Positions 27,678-37,185 of a stretch of DNA of 64,000 nucleotides are shown here, in pieces. The notes below the pieces were generated by a model, which was given only the letters and a program-made list of their open reading frames with translations, had not been told where the DNA came from and made no database searches. This DNA comes from Tardiphaga sp. 709. GTDB lineage: Bacteria > Pseudomonadota > Alphaproteobacteria > Rhizobiales > Xanthobacteraceae. Where the stretch lies: positions 930,001 to 994,000 of the forward strand of contig NZ_CP135529.1 of NCBI RefSeq assembly GCF_032401055.1. Reading direction: 5' to 3'. Each line of letters begins with the position of its first letter. Position 1 is the stretch's first letter. The position numbers were made by a program, and so were the translations under genes.

Positions 27678-28253
27678 CTAAACCGGGTTCGCCTTCAGCC
27701 ACTCCAACACATCGCCCGCATTCCGGTCCGGTGGAAACACCGGATAGAACACATGGGTGATCTTGCCGTCATCGATGATCATGGCCATGCGCTTGATCAA
27801 CGTGAGATCGGCAACCTCCATGGTCGGCAGGCTGAGTGCGTCGCTCAGCTCAAGTTGCTTGTCGGACAACACCGGAAACGGCAGATGCAGCCGCCCGGCC
27901 ATTTCGGTCTGATATTCGTTGCTCTGCGTCGACAGGCCAAACACATGCTTGGCGCCAGCGGCCTTCAGCTCCGCGAACAGATCCCGGAACGAACAGGTTT
28001 GCGGCGTGCAGCCACGCGCGCCGGGGATCATGTCCCAGTCATCGACCAGACCGATTTTACCGGGCTCGCCGGTGCGGGGATAGCCAAACACCACGGTGCG
28101 GCCGGCGAGTTCGGAGAGCGTCACCGCGGTATCATTGGTAGCGCGCAGGCTGACCGGCGGGATCGTCATGCCGGCCAGATGATTGGCGGCACCGTCGTCT
28201 TCCGGTGCCGGAATCTTGCTCCAGTCGACTTCGAGCAGGTTGCCTTGCGTCAT
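27678..28253 (-). CDS. Peroxiredoxin, PrxQ/BCP-like, with insertion before the active site
   Basis: Thiol peroxidase of the thioredoxin-like superfamily, 191 residues. Active-site segment GCTPQTCSFRD has peroxidatic and resolving cysteines five residues apart, as in PrxQ (GCTxxxCxFRD). In ordinary PrxQ the YP..T strand runs almost straight into the GCT motif. Here about 15 extra residues (TGEPGKIGLVDDWDMIPGAR) separate FGYPR from it. The rest (HVFGLSTQSNEYQTEMAGRL, LPFPVLSDKQLELSDAL) is typical. GAGG is 5 nt before ATG. Converges with the UDG gene. Confidence 0.88.
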   Translation of the reverse strand: MTQGNLLEVDWSKIPAPEDDGAANHLAGMTIPPVSLRATNDTAVTLSELAGRTVVFGYPRTGEPGKIGLVDDWDMIPGARGCTPQTCSFRDLFAELKAAGAKHVFGLSTQSNEYQTEMAGRLHLPFPVLSDKQLELSDALSLPTMEVADLTLIKRMAMIIDDGKITHVFYPVFPPDRNAGDVLEWLKANPV

Positions 28254-28291
28254 CTCATCCTCTTGTTTGAAAGAATGGGCGACGCCCAGCC

Positions 28292-28765
28292 TTATCCCCG
28301 CGCGCGCAACAGACGGCCCTTCTCGCGGCCCCAGTCACGGTCCTTCTCGCTCGCACGCTTGTCGTGGAGCTGCTTGCCCTTGGCCAGCGCGAGCTGCAGC
28401 TTAACCCGGCCGCGTTCGTTGAAGTACATCTTCAACGGCACAAGGGTCATGCCCTGGCGTTCTACCGCGCCCATCAGTTTGTTGATCTGCTTGCGATGCA
28501 GCAGCAGCTTGCGCGGCCGCTTCGGCTCGTGGTTGAAGCGGTTGGCCTGCAGATATTCAGGGATGTTGCAGTTGATCAGCCAGATCTCACCGTCCTTCGG
28601 ATCGGCGTAGGATTCCGCAATGGTGCTCTTGCCGTTACGGATCGACTTCACCTCGGTCCCGGTCAAGGCGATGCCCGCCTCGACCGTATCCTCGACGGCA
28701 TAGTTGAACCGCGCCTTGCGGTTCTCGGCGATCACCTTGATCGGGCGTTCGTTCTTTTCGGCCAT
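28292..28765 (-). CDS. smpB: SsrA-binding protein SmpB
   Basis: tmRNA partner for trans-translation rescue of stalled ribosomes. 157 residues, normal length. Core beta-barrel sequence [35 protein letters not shown] and the C-terminal basic tail [20 protein letters not shown] are diagnostic. Lies in the conserved dapA-(mscL)-smpB neighbourhood. The tmRNA gene itself is not in this window. Confidence 0.96.
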   Translation of the reverse strand: MAEKNERPIKVIAENRKARFNYAVEDTVEAGIALTGTEVKSIRNGKSTIAESYADPKDGEIWLINCNIPEYLQANRFNHEPKRPRKLLLHRKQINKLMGAVERQGMTLVPLKMYFNERGRVKLQLALAKGKQLHDKRASEKDRDWGREKGRLLRARG

Positions 28766-28830
28766 CGTTCAATACTTTCAGCGTGCTGACCGAATATAGG
28801 TGCCGCGAATGCCCGACCCAAGCCTTGGGC

Positions 28831-29247
28831 TCAGGCCTTCTTGAGCAGGTCGCGGATCTCGGTCAGCAGTTCTTCTTCACGGGTCGGCTTCGGCGGTTCA
28901 ACCGGCTTGGCGGCATCGTTGCGTTTAAGCTGGTTCATGAAGCGGATCACCAAAAACAGGACAAAGGCGACAATGATGAAGTTCAGCGTCAGGGTCAGGA
29001 AGCTGCCCCAGGCCAGCACGGCGCCCTGCTTCTTGGCGTCGGCCAGATTGGTTGCCGTAACCGATTTCGAGAGACCCGTGAAGTAATTCGAGAAATCGAG
29101 ACCGCCGGTGATCGCTCCGATGATCGGCATGATGACGTCAGCCACCATCGACGAGACAATCGCACCGAACGCGGCGCCGATAATCACGCCGACGGCAAGA
29201 TCGACCACATTGCCCTTCATCGCGAAATCGCGAAATTCCTTCAGCAT
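28831..29247 (-). CDS. mscL: Large-conductance mechanosensitive channel MscL
   Basis: Pentameric osmotic safety-valve channel of the inner membrane. 138 residues from ATG 29247, chosen over TTG 29253 because AAGGA lies 7 nt upstream. Two transmembrane helices: TM1 with the pore signature [20 protein letters not shown], and TM2 ([17 protein letters not shown]). The C-terminal cytoplasmic helix is [14 protein letters not shown]. Same strand as dapA and smpB. Confidence 0.95.
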   Translation of the reverse strand: MLKEFRDFAMKGNVVDLAVGVIIGAAFGAIVSSMVADVIMPIIGAITGGLDFSNYFTGLSKSVTATNLADAKKQGAVLAWGSFLTLTLNFIIVAFVLFLVIRFMNQLKRNDAAKPVEPPKPTREEELLTEIRDLLKKA

Positions 29248-29347
29248 CTGCAATTCCTTTTTGTTTTCAACGAACGACGCGTACGCACTTACAAATAAGG
29301 AGAGATGACGCAGCCAAAGTCACTCAACATCTGATTGATGCAGATGC

Positions 29348-30241
29348 CTAGTTGATGAGGCCCGCGAAGACCATGGCGTCGCGGATCACCTTGCCGGTCG
29401 GCGGCGTCACCGTCATCAGCGGCAGACGTACCTCTTCCTTGATACGGCCCAGCAAAGCGAGGCCGTGCTTGGCGCCGGCGAGGCCCGGCTCCTTGAAGAT
29501 CGTGTCATGCAGCGGCGTGAGGCGATCCTGGATCTTCAGCGCCCCGGCATAGTCGCCCTTGAGCACCAGCGACATCAGATCGGCACACAGCTTCGGCGCA
29601 ACATTCGCCGTCACCGAAATGCAACCATGGCCGCCAGCCGCCATATAGGCCAGCGCAGTCATGTCTTCGCCGGACATCTGGATGAAATCCGGTCCCATCG
29701 CGTGACGCTGCTTGGACACGCGCGCGAGATCGGCAGTGGCATCCTTCACGCCGGCGATGTTCTTCAGCTCATACAGGCGCGCCATGGTGTCCACGGACAT
29801 ATCGACCACCGACCGTGGCGGAATATTGTAGATGATGATCGGAATGCCGATCGCGTCGTTCACCGCCTTGAAGTGTTGATACATGCCCTCTTGCGTGGGC
29901 TTGTTGTAGTACGGCGTCACCACCAGCACCGCATCCGCGCCGGCCTTCTCGGCGTGCTTTGCCAGTGCCACCGCTTCCTTGGTGGAGTTGGACCCGGCGC
30001 CAGCGATCACCGGCACGCGGCCCTTGGCTTCGTCGATGCACCATTCGACGACCTTGTAGTGCTCTTCGTGGCTCAGCGTCGGGCTCTCGCCCGTGGTGCC
30101 GACCGGAACGAGACCGTTGCTGCCCTCGGCGATCTGCCAGCTGACGAGCGAACGGAAGGCCGCCTCGTCCAGCCCGCCATCTTTGAACGGCGTGACCAGC
30201 GCGGTGTAAGACCCCCGGAAATTCGTCTTGGTGGCTGCCAT
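29348..30241 (-). CDS. dapA: 4-hydroxy-tetrahydrodipicolinate synthase
   Basis: First committed step of lysine and meso-diaminopimelate synthesis: aspartate semialdehyde plus pyruvate. 297 residues, TIM barrel. [14 protein letters not shown] is the pyruvate-binding motif, [14 protein letters not shown] carries the catalytic Tyr, and IAGVKDAT carries the Schiff-base Lys. Product feeds both protein and peptidoglycan synthesis; the divergent gene is a lytic transglycosylase acting on peptidoglycan. Confidence 0.96.
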   Translation of the reverse strand: MAATKTNFRGSYTALVTPFKDGGLDEAAFRSLVSWQIAEGSNGLVPVGTTGESPTLSHEEHYKVVEWCIDEAKGRVPVIAGAGSNSTKEAVALAKHAEKAGADAVLVVTPYYNKPTQEGMYQHFKAVNDAIGIPIIIYNIPPRSVVDMSVDTMARLYELKNIAGVKDATADLARVSKQRHAMGPDFIQMSGEDMTALAYMAAGGHGCISVTANVAPKLCADLMSLVLKGDYAGALKIQDRLTPLHDTIFKEPGLAGAKHGLALLGRIKEEVRLPLMTVTPPTGKVIRDAMVFAGLIN

Positions 30242-30502
30242 GGTCTGCTCCGAACGCGATGCGGCTTTAGCCGTCTGCTTGAACCGATTGATTGAACAGC
30301 AAGTCTTATCGAGTCTGCGGCTGCGGCGAAAGACCGCCCGAAGCGGTTTCAGCGCGGTTTACCGGCTGTTTGGCCGTGATTTCGCCGCCGTGGCCGGGCA
30401 GAGAGGAGCAAGCGGTTACAGAAATTGACGATTTGGTCACCGTTTCAATCAAATACATCATGGGAATGCGTGCGATTGTCTGATTCGCCGCGAGGGAACG
30501 CC

Positions 30503-32722
30503 GTGAAGCACCTGCTCCTCTCCACGACTGCGCGGCGGACGGCCTTGGGCTCCGGTCTGGCGCTGGCGGTCGGGGTATCGGTGCTGGCCGTCGAGGCCTG
30601 GGCGGCCACCAAGGTTCCATTGCCGAAGGCGCGCCCCATTGCACGCAGCGCCGCACAGGCCCCCACGGCCGTAGCCGCGCCGGCGAAGCCGCTCGCGCCA
30701 GATGCCGCGAGCCCGGCTCCCGTAATCCAGCCCGCCACACGCCAGCATGCGGCGATTCCCCCTGCTGCCAAGAAGCCGGTCGCCCGCGCCGCCGTCGCGG
30801 CAACAACATCCACGCCACAGGCGGATGCCGAAACGCTCGAAAACGTCATCGAGCTGATCCGCAAGCGCAAGGGTTCGGAAGCCGCACAGGTCGTGCAAAC
30901 GATTGGCGATCCAGTGGCGCGCAAGCTCGGCGAATGGATCTATCTGCGCAGCGATGACAACGGCGCTTCGGTCGAGCGCTACCGCGCTTTCGTCGCCGCC
31001 AATCCGAGCTGGCCGTCGCAGACTTTCCTGCGACGCCGCATCGAAGCGGCGCTGTGGGACGACAAGCGCGACGACTCCGCGATCCAGTCTTATTTCGAGA
31101 GCGAGAAGCCGATTTCCGCCAAGGGCAAGTTCGCGCTCGCCAAGTCGCTGCTGGCGCGCGGCGACCGTGCCGGCGCGGAGCGGCTGATCCGTGATGCGTG
31201 GCGCAGCGATCCGATATCGGGCGATACCGAAAGCATGGCCATCGACATGTTCGGTGCGCTGATTACGCCCGGCGATCACAAGGCCCGCATGGACATGCTG
31301 CTCTATGGCAGCGATTCAGATGCCGCCCTACGCTCTGCCAAGCGCCTCGGCGGCGCGCAGATGGCGCTGGCCCGGGCGCGCATCGGCGTCACCAAGAAGG
31401 CATCGAACGCCAACGCATTGCTCGCTGCCGTGCCGTCCGAGCTGCATAGCGATCCCGGCTATATCTTCAGCCGCATCCAGCAGCTGCGCCGCGAAGAGAA
31501 ATTTGGCGAAGCAGCGCGCCTGATGATCGCAGCGCCACACGAACCGCAGCGCCTGCACAATCTCGATGAATGGTGGATCGAGCGACGTCTCACGGCGCGC
31601 AAGTTACTCGACGTCGGCGAACATCGCTCGGCCTATCTCGTGGCACGCGATGCTGCCCTGCCCGCGCGCGATATCTACAAGACCGAGCAGGAATTCACCG
31701 CCGGCTGGATTGCGCTCCGCTTCCTGAAAGATCCCGCAACCGCCGCTCAGCACTTCGCACGGATCGGCGTCGGCAGCGTCAATCCGACAGCTCTCGCCCG
31801 CGCCGGTTACTGGCAGGGCCGCGCTGCGGAAGCCGCGGGCCGCAGCCAGGAAGCGCGGGCCGCCTATACGCGCGCGGCAGAGCAATCCACCAGCTATTAC
31901 GGCCAGCTCGCGCGCGCGAAGCTTGGCCTGCAGCAGCTCGACATCAGCGGTGCATTGACCGCCCGCGCACGTGGGCTCGATCGACTGGAAATCGTGCGCG
32001 CGGTGCAACTGCTCTACGCCATGGACGAGCGCGAAGTCGCCATTCCGATCTTCGGCGATGTCGGCGAGAACGGCGATCCGGAAGCTGTGCTCGGCCTTGC
32101 CGAGCTGGCGCAACAGAACAAGGATGCCCGCGGCACATTGCTGGTCGGCAAGGCGGCGCTCAATCGCGGCCTGCCTTTCGATCACTATGCCTATCCGACA
32201 ACGGGTATTCCGAGCTACCGCCCGATCGGGCCCGAAGTCGAATCCGCTGTCGTCTATGCGATCGCGCGGCAGGAAAGCGCCTTCAATCCGGCCGTCGTGT
32301 CGCCAGCCCAGGCCTATGGTCTGATGCAGGTGACGCCGAGCGCGGCGCAATACGTCACCAAGCGACATGGCGGCACCTATGACCTCGCGCGCCTCAAGGG
32401 CGATTCGGTCTACAACGCTACGTTGGGCGCCGCCGAGCTCGGTGGCCTGCTCGAGGACTATCGCGGCTCCTACATCATGACCTTCGCCGGCTACAACGCC
32501 GGGCGCGGTAGCGTGCGCAAGTGGATCGAACGCTACGGCGATCCACGTGACCCCAAGGTCGATCCGGTCGACTGGGTCGAGTCGATTCCGTTCTCGGAAA
32601 CGCGCAACTACGTCCAGCGCATCATGGAAAACCTGCAGGTCTATCGCGCCCGCTTCGGCGGTGGCTCACGGCTGCAGATCGAGGCCGACCTGCATCGCGG
32701 TGCCAGCAGCAGCGTCGAATAG
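30503..32722 (+). CDS. Soluble lytic murein transglycosylase (Slt family)
   Basis: Periplasmic enzyme cleaving glycan strands to 1,6-anhydromuramyl products. 739 residues from GTG 30503 (AGGG 6 nt upstream); the frame opens earlier at TTG 30425. Signal segment LGSGLALAVGVSVLAVEAWA, then a Pro/Ala-rich linker (about 45-115), a helical superhelix U/L domain (about 120-560) and the C-terminal SLT domain (about 575-735). The catalytic Glu is in IARQESAFNP, and PAQAYGLMQVTPSAA and FAGYNAGRGSVRKW complete the active-site groove. Divergent from dapA; followed by a shared terminator. Confidence 0.93.
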   Translation: MKHLLLSTTARRTALGSGLALAVGVSVLAVEAWAATKVPLPKARPIARSAAQAPTAVAAPAKPLAPDAASPAPVIQPATRQHAAIPPAAKKPVARAAVAATTSTPQADAETLENVIELIRKRKGSEAAQVVQTIGDPVARKLGEWIYLRSDDNGASVERYRAFVAANPSWPSQTFLRRRIEAALWDDKRDDSAIQSYFESEKPISAKGKFALAKSLLARGDRAGAERLIRDAWRSDPISGDTESMAIDMFGALITPGDHKARMDMLLYGSDSDAALRSAKRLGGAQMALARARIGVTKKASNANALLAAVPSELHSDPGYIFSRIQQLRREEKFGEAARLMIAAPHEPQRLHNLDEWWIERRLTARKLLDVGEHRSAYLVARDAALPARDIYKTEQEFTAGWIALRFLKDPATAAQHFARIGVGSVNPTALARAGYWQGRAAEAAGRSQEARAAYTRAAEQSTSYYGQLARAKLGLQQLDISGALTARARGLDRLEIVRAVQLLYAMDEREVAIPIFGDVGENGDPEAVLGLAELAQQNKDARGTLLVGKAALNRGLPFDHYAYPTTGIPSYRPIGPEVESAVVYAIARQESAFNPAVVSPAQAYGLMQVTPSAAQYVTKRHGGTYDLARLKGDSVYNATLGAAELGGLLEDYRGSYIMTFAGYNAGRGSVRKWIERYGDPRDPKVDPVDWVESIPFSETRNYVQRIMENLQVYRARFGGGSRLQIEADLHRGASSSVE

Positions 32723-32802
32723 CACGCGACAACAGCACGAACTCACGACCGTCATTACGGAGGTCGCAGCGTCGCATTCAACGTCATCCACGCAAGCAAA
32801 AA

Positions 32803-32826
32803 CCCCCGGCAGTTTCCTGCCGGGGG
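32803..32826. terminator. Bidirectional intrinsic terminator (slt / porin)
   Basis: Perfect 10-bp stem CCCCCGGCAG / CTGCCGGGGG with a 4-nt TTTC loop, between convergent genes. The left flank is AAAAA and the right flank TCTTTGTTT. It therefore has a strong U-tract for the porin transcript on the minus strand and a weaker one for the transglycosylase on the plus strand. Confidence 0.93.
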
Positions 32827-32865
32827 TCTTTGTTTCAGATAGCGATTGCCGTGAGGCAGTCGATA

Positions 32866-34398
32866 TTAGAACGAGCGCAGGATCTGAACTGAACCGTTGT
32901 AGAGGTTCTGGTTGCTCGTGTTCAGGACCGTGTTAGCCGGCTTGCCACTCATGCCGCTAGCAGCGGTGGTGTAGGTGCCGTTGAGGTTCTGCTCGAGGCG
33001 GCTGTAGGTGAATTCAGCCGACAGGGTCAGGTTCTTGACGGGGGTCCAAGCGGTACGGGTACCGATCTGGGCAATCGCGAAGTCGAAGTTGCCGGTGCCG
33101 GCGAAGGTGCCTGCACGAGCACCAGTGCTGGTGGTCGACGAGGAGCCCGGACCGTTTGCGCCAACGCCCGAGAACGCTGCCAGCATCAGAGCATTGCCAT
33201 CACCGTAGGTGATGCTGCTATAGCTGCCGAACAGCGACGTGCGCCATGCCGGGTTCCAGTAGTGCTCGTAGAAGCCAGCGACCGACCATGCTTCGCTCTG
33301 CGTGATCTGACCACCGGTGGTGTAGACGCCGTCGAGCACGTAGCCGAAGCCGATGGTGTTGCCATCAACCTTCGCGTAACGACCACCGCCCGCTGAATCG
33401 TTGGTACCGCCGAAGACGTACTTGGCAGCGCCCTGAGCGTAGGTGGCTTCGAGCTTCAGGCTGTCGCCAGCGCCGGTGGGCAGGTTCTTGAATTCAACTG
33501 CACCGTTGACTGCGAAACCGTACTTGTCGTCAGCGTGACCAAGGGTCTCGTTGCCGGTCGAGTAGAGGGTCGGGGTAGCAGCGTGCATCGCAGCGCCGAA
33601 GTGCAGCGTACCCCAAGCCTGGTCGAGGCGGATGTTGCCAACAACGTCAGGAATGTGGTTGCCGCCGTAGGCATTGCCGAGGAACGTGTTCGAGTTGGTA
33701 CCGTAGAACGTGCCGGTGAAGGTGCTAGCGCCCGGTCCGGTGATGAAGCCTGCGGTGTTCCAGAGGCCAGCATTGCGGTAGGGCGAAGCATTTTCGAGCG
33801 AGATCGTGGCCGAGACGCCGTTACCGAACGAAGCGGTGTAGGCGATCTGCGGGATACCGGTCGTGTTGTTCGAACCGGCCAGGAAGCCCGACGAAATCCA
33901 CGGCTTGCTGAGGGTCCACTGCGAGTCGAACTGCGACACGGCCTTACCGAAGGTGAAGCCTGCGAACTGGATGAAGGCGAAGTCGACTTCGGTGAAGCCG
34001 CCAGCGATCGATTCACGGTTCTGCGAGAAGTCGAACTGCATGTTCGCGTAGGTACGGACGACACCGTATTCGGTGGCGGTGCGCGTATCGGTGGTCAGGT
34101 TGATACGTTCGCGGGTGATGAAATAATCCTTGGTCCAAAGATTATTGCCACCTGCGCCACCCTGATAGAACGGGGTATCGTAAGCTGCGGCGTTGAACGA
34201 GGTGTCGATACGGATCGCGCCGCCGATCTTGATGCAGGTATCGGTGCCCGGGATGTAGTAGAAACCCGCCCCGTAGAGGGAGCAGATCTTCACGTATTCG
34301 ACCGCTTTGGCCTTGACGGGAAGATCGGCTGCCTGAGCTCCGCCAACGGCGAGCAGAGCTGCCGTCGAGCCGAGAATAAGGCCCTTAATCGTCTTCAT
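32866..34398 (-). CDS. Porin (Porin_2 family, rhizobial outer-membrane porin)
   Basis: Trimeric beta-barrel general porin of the outer membrane. 510 residues from ATG 34398 (GAGG 6 nt upstream); 12 extra bases are open upstream. Signal MKTIKGLILGSTAALLAVGG cleaved after QAA. The mature start ADLPVKAKAVEYVKICSLYG is the Porin_2 hallmark. Two further Cys (ICSLYG and TDTCIKIGG) are conserved in the family. Many alternating aromatic strands follow, ending in the C-terminal Phe (VQILRSF) recognised by the BAM machinery. Codon use looks more uniform than its neighbours, fitting high expression. Confidence 0.94.
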   Translation of the reverse strand: MKTIKGLILGSTAALLAVGGAQAADLPVKAKAVEYVKICSLYGAGFYYIPGTDTCIKIGGAIRIDTSFNAAAYDTPFYQGGAGGNNLWTKDYFITRERINLTTDTRTATEYGVVRTYANMQFDFSQNRESIAGGFTEVDFAFIQFAGFTFGKAVSQFDSQWTLSKPWISSGFLAGSNNTTGIPQIAYTASFGNGVSATISLENASPYRNAGLWNTAGFITGPGASTFTGTFYGTNSNTFLGNAYGGNHIPDVVGNIRLDQAWGTLHFGAAMHAATPTLYSTGNETLGHADDKYGFAVNGAVEFKNLPTGAGDSLKLEATYAQGAAKYVFGGTNDSAGGGRYAKVDGNTIGFGYVLDGVYTTGGQITQSEAWSVAGFYEHYWNPAWRTSLFGSYSSITYGDGNALMLAAFSGVGANGPGSSSTTSTGARAGTFAGTGNFDFAIAQIGTRTAWTPVKNLTLSAEFTYSRLEQNLNGTYTTAASGMSGKPANTVLNTSNQNLYNGSVQILRSF

Positions 34399-35068
34399 GT
34401 AAACCTCCAAGTTGCTTTAGGGAAGGTTCTGCAACGGGGTGGAGGCCACCCTGAAGACAAGTCCCCTTAATCCCTGACAACCCGCAAACGCTCCGAATCG
34501 CAAAACCCGTCGCACGAGCGTGTCGACGAGGTTCAGGACGAACCACCTTACGGGACGACCTCGGGATGCCCCCCTCCGTCGCACCGAGACCATCTCCTAA
34601 GGTGTCTCGCTCCGCAACAATGGAACGCCTCAAAGCGGCCTCCATTCGGCCGTTTCCCAGGCTGTGTTGCTTAAATCACACGGGCTCGTGAATGCGAATT
34701 CTTGGCAAGTAATTGTTTCAGCACAAGAATTTCTAGCACCGCATTTCAGGGCACCGGCGCATCCCGTAACGAGCAGAAACACATTCATGCTCGCATTCGA
34801 CGTATCCGGCCGACTTTCCTGGCCCATCGGCCGAATCGTCTCGCATCTGCCGGAGCGATAAATTCCGGCAAGTGCGGAACGGCGGATGCAATCGATAGAC
34901 GGCCTCAGGGCCCATTATCCCGGCGCAAATGCACGACATGCGGGCGTGGCATCTGAAGATTATAAAGACACATCCAGATCGGATGCGTCCGATTTTTGCG
35001 AACATACGCTGCAGACTGCGATCTGGCGCTTGCGGCTCGCGACGGTGTCGGGCATATGCAGCAATGAT
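34399..35068. other. Long non-coding region upstream of the porin gene
   Basis: About 670 bp between the porin start and tRNA-Ser with no supported gene. The short frames here have neither ribosome sites nor family-like sequence. It probably carries the porin promoter and a long 5' untranslated leader, as is common for abundant outer-membrane proteins regulated by small RNAs. Composition becomes less GC-rich from about 34660 towards the tRNA. No promoter box is strong enough to assign. Confidence 0.45.
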
Positions 35069-35159
35069 GGAGCTGTGGCCGAGTGGCTGAAGGCACCGCT
35101 TTGCTAAAGCGGCATACCTCTCAAGGGTATCGAGGGTTCGAATCCCTCCGGCTCCGCCA
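35069..35159 (+). tRNA. tRNA-Ser (anticodon GCU)
   Basis: 91-nt class II tRNA with encoded CCA. Acceptor arm GGAGCTG pairs with CGGCTCC (one T-G pair), discriminator G, then CCA. The anticodon stem-loop CGCTTTGCTAAAGCG carries GCT, reading AGC/AGU serine codons. There is a long variable arm (about 35116-35131) and a standard T-loop GGTTCGAATCC. Confidence 0.97.
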
Positions 35160-35244
35160 CCACTATTTTCAAATCATTGATTTCGTTTAAAAAATCCACA
35201 TCCCTGCCTGCTGCCCCTATCCGTGCCCCGAAGCGCGAGGCCCC

Positions 35245-36066
35245 ATGACCGCGTTCGAGCCTAAGCCTGGTGTCCCGAAGGGACTGCGCTTTGATCAACT
35301 CTATGGGCGGCGCGGCGAACCTGCTCGCGACAGCGAGAAGATGAGGCACCGGATCGCGGCGCTTCTTCGAGAGGTGCCAGAAGGCGTCGAAAAATTTGCG
35401 GAAGCCGAATTGGGCCTGCGCTCGCCCTACTCTACGAGTTCAAGTTGGACCACTATCCTTCAAAAATGGGATGTTCAGGACGTCATGGGCCTGATCACGG
35501 TCGTCGCCGTGTACCTCCGCGGATCGAACCCAAACAAAGCGACCGCCTGGATTTCGCTCGCCAACAGGCTGCTTGAAGAAGAAAACGTGGGCTATCGAGT
35601 TGACGATCGCGGCGGTGTCCATCCGCATATCGATGCGGAGTTTGCAAGCGCGAGAGCTGCAACGATCTCGGCTCTCTCAACGACGCGCCATGCAAACGTT
35701 GCCAAAGAGTTTGAAGCCGGAACCGACGCCATTGGAACAGACAATAAGATCGCGATCGTTCGCACCTTCATGGCTGCCGAAGGGCTATTCCGGCTAATCA
35801 TCAACAGCAGTCCGCGATTGATCACCGGCGAGGTGGACAAACTACTTCCTCTGATGAAGGCGCGCTTCAAAGAGGATGCGATAGCCGAACGTGTTTCAGT
35901 GAAGATATTAGCTTCGTTCAAAGACTGGATCGATGCTTGCCATTTTTATCGACACGAACAGGCGCAGGAAGCAGTTGCACAGCCTTCGATCGAACTGGCA
36001 GTACTTCTCGTGAGCCAAGGTGCTTCGTTTATCCGCTTACTTGCCGAACTAGATGCTCTCGCATAA
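35245..36066 (+). CDS. Orphan mostly helical protein next to tRNA-Ser, possibly HEPN/abortive-infection-like
   Basis: 273 residues, cytosolic, no signal peptide. I do not recognise the family firmly. The sequence is predicted mostly alpha-helical. The C-terminal part (HFYRHEQAQEAV ... ELAVLLVSQGASFIRLLAEL) recalls the last helices of abortive-infection or HEPN-like proteins, where a conserved R..H near the C-terminus is common. Without alignment this is weak. Composition is less GC-rich than neighbouring genes, and it starts 85 bp after the 3' end of a tRNA, a frequent integration site. No integrase or flanking tRNA-end duplication is visible. Confidence 0.65.
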   Translation: MTAFEPKPGVPKGLRFDQLYGRRGEPARDSEKMRHRIAALLREVPEGVEKFAEAELGLRSPYSTSSSWTTILQKWDVQDVMGLITVVAVYLRGSNPNKATAWISLANRLLEEENVGYRVDDRGGVHPHIDAEFASARAATISALSTTRHANVAKEFEAGTDAIGTDNKIAIVRTFMAAEGLFRLIINSSPRLITGEVDKLLPLMKARFKEDAIAERVSVKILASFKDWIDACHFYRHEQAQEAVAQPSIELAVLLVSQGASFIRLLAELDALA

Positions 36067-36262
36067 AAAGCCGCAGGGGACGAATCCGGCGGGTTGATAT
36101 TTCAGTCAACAGTCGCGGCACTCAAACTCTCCGCTTGAGAGAATGACGCTCGGCGATCTTCAAAGAAGGATTCCCGACACCTCTCCGTCGACGACAGCAT
36201 GCACACCCTCCTCGGACGACGCTCGCGGTCGCCGCCGAGTCGTCACGTCCTGGATGACGGAT

Positions 36263-36571
36263 CTACCAGGTCTGGTTCCGCGAATTGTCTCCAACGCCAT
36301 AGCCATAGCCGGGATAGGACTGCGATACCCCGCCGGGCGCGCCAACATAGCTACCATAGGCATCGCGCGGAGATGTGCGCCTCACCTGCCGGTTCTTGCG
36401 TGCCGCACTGATATCGGTGGATGTGACAGCAGCGGGCGCGCTGATCGATTGCGGATATGCGGGCGCCGACGCAGCAACTGCAGGCTGGGCCGCGCCAACG
36501 GCAATAACCACCAGACTCGCAAAGCCGCTGGTGCGGATGATCGATGGGAGCGTGCGTTTCTTCGTCGACAT
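36263..36571 (-). CDS. Small secreted protein, function unknown
   Basis: 102 residues from ATG 36571 with AAGGA about 8 nt upstream. Signal peptide SGFASLVVIAVGAAQPAVAA, cleaved near ASAP. The mature part is short and polar: Ser/Pro/Ala-rich, then a basic patch (AARKNRQVRRTSPRD), then a Gly/Tyr-rich tail (DAYGSYVGAPGG, SYPGYGYGVGDN). It resembles small uncharacterised secreted proteins of Bradyrhizobium relatives. The reading frame extends to 36829, but the extra part is not family-like. No catalytic residues recognisable. Confidence 0.6.
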   Translation of the reverse strand: MSTKKRTLPSIIRTSGFASLVVIAVGAAQPAVAASAPAYPQSISAPAAVTSTDISAARKNRQVRRTSPRDAYGSYVGAPGGVSQSYPGYGYGVGDNSRNQTW

Positions 36572-36722
36572 GGCATTGTCCTTTTTGTTGCGCGGCCTCT
36601 CGGCCTCGTTGCAAGCGACGAGACAGACATTGGGGCGCACATGCCGGTTACAACCGCGATGCTCGTAACAAGGCCGTGACGTGGCTACGGTACATTTGGA
36701 AACATGCGAGGGAGTGCGCGAT

Positions 36723-37115
36723 ATGAAATGGGTCGCCGTGATGGCCGCTGCGATGGCGATCTCATCTGCCGCCTCGGGGCAGACCCTCAAGCTGATGGAT
36801 CTCAAGGAGGTCGATCCGGCGATGCTCAAGGATATTTACGGAGCCTGGGAGCTGCAGGACGCCAAGGGCAGCAAACGCTGCCGCGTGGTTTTGAAGAGCG
36901 ACAGTACCATCGGCGGCTCACAGATCGACGTGGCCAAGGACTGCGCCAGGACTTTCCCCGTCATGGACGAAATCACGGCGTGGCGGCTCTATGAGGGATG
37001 GACGATCGGCTTTGCCGACGCGACCCGCAAACTGCGCATCCAGTTCTCGACGCCGGACAACCGGTATGTGGCGGAGCCGGAGACTGACGGCATCTTCACC
37101 ATCGTCAAGAAGTAG
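36723..37115 (+). CDS. AprI/Inh-type protease-inhibitor-like periplasmic protein
   Basis: 130 residues from ATG 36723 (GGGAG about 8 nt upstream). Signal MKWVAVMAAAMAISSAASG. The mature domain fits the AprI/Inh metalloprotease-inhibitor beta-barrel: GAWELQDAKGSKRCRVVL, then CARTFP, then AWRLYEGWTIGFAD, with two cysteines placed to form the family disulphide. No serralysin-type protease or type I secretion genes are in the window. It may protect the periplasm or have another lipocalin-like role. Inhibitor function is inferred only. Confidence 0.75.
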   Translation: MKWVAVMAAAMAISSAASGQTLKLMDLKEVDPAMLKDIYGAWELQDAKGSKRCRVVLKSDSTIGGSQIDVAKDCARTFPVMDEITAWRLYEGWTIGFADATRKLRIQFSTPDNRYVAEPETDGIFTIVKK

Positions 37116-37185
37116 CGGCTCATCACCCTGCCTCGGCGGGCATCGCGCCTGCCGAACCACCGCGAAAACACGCAGTCGGATTAAA

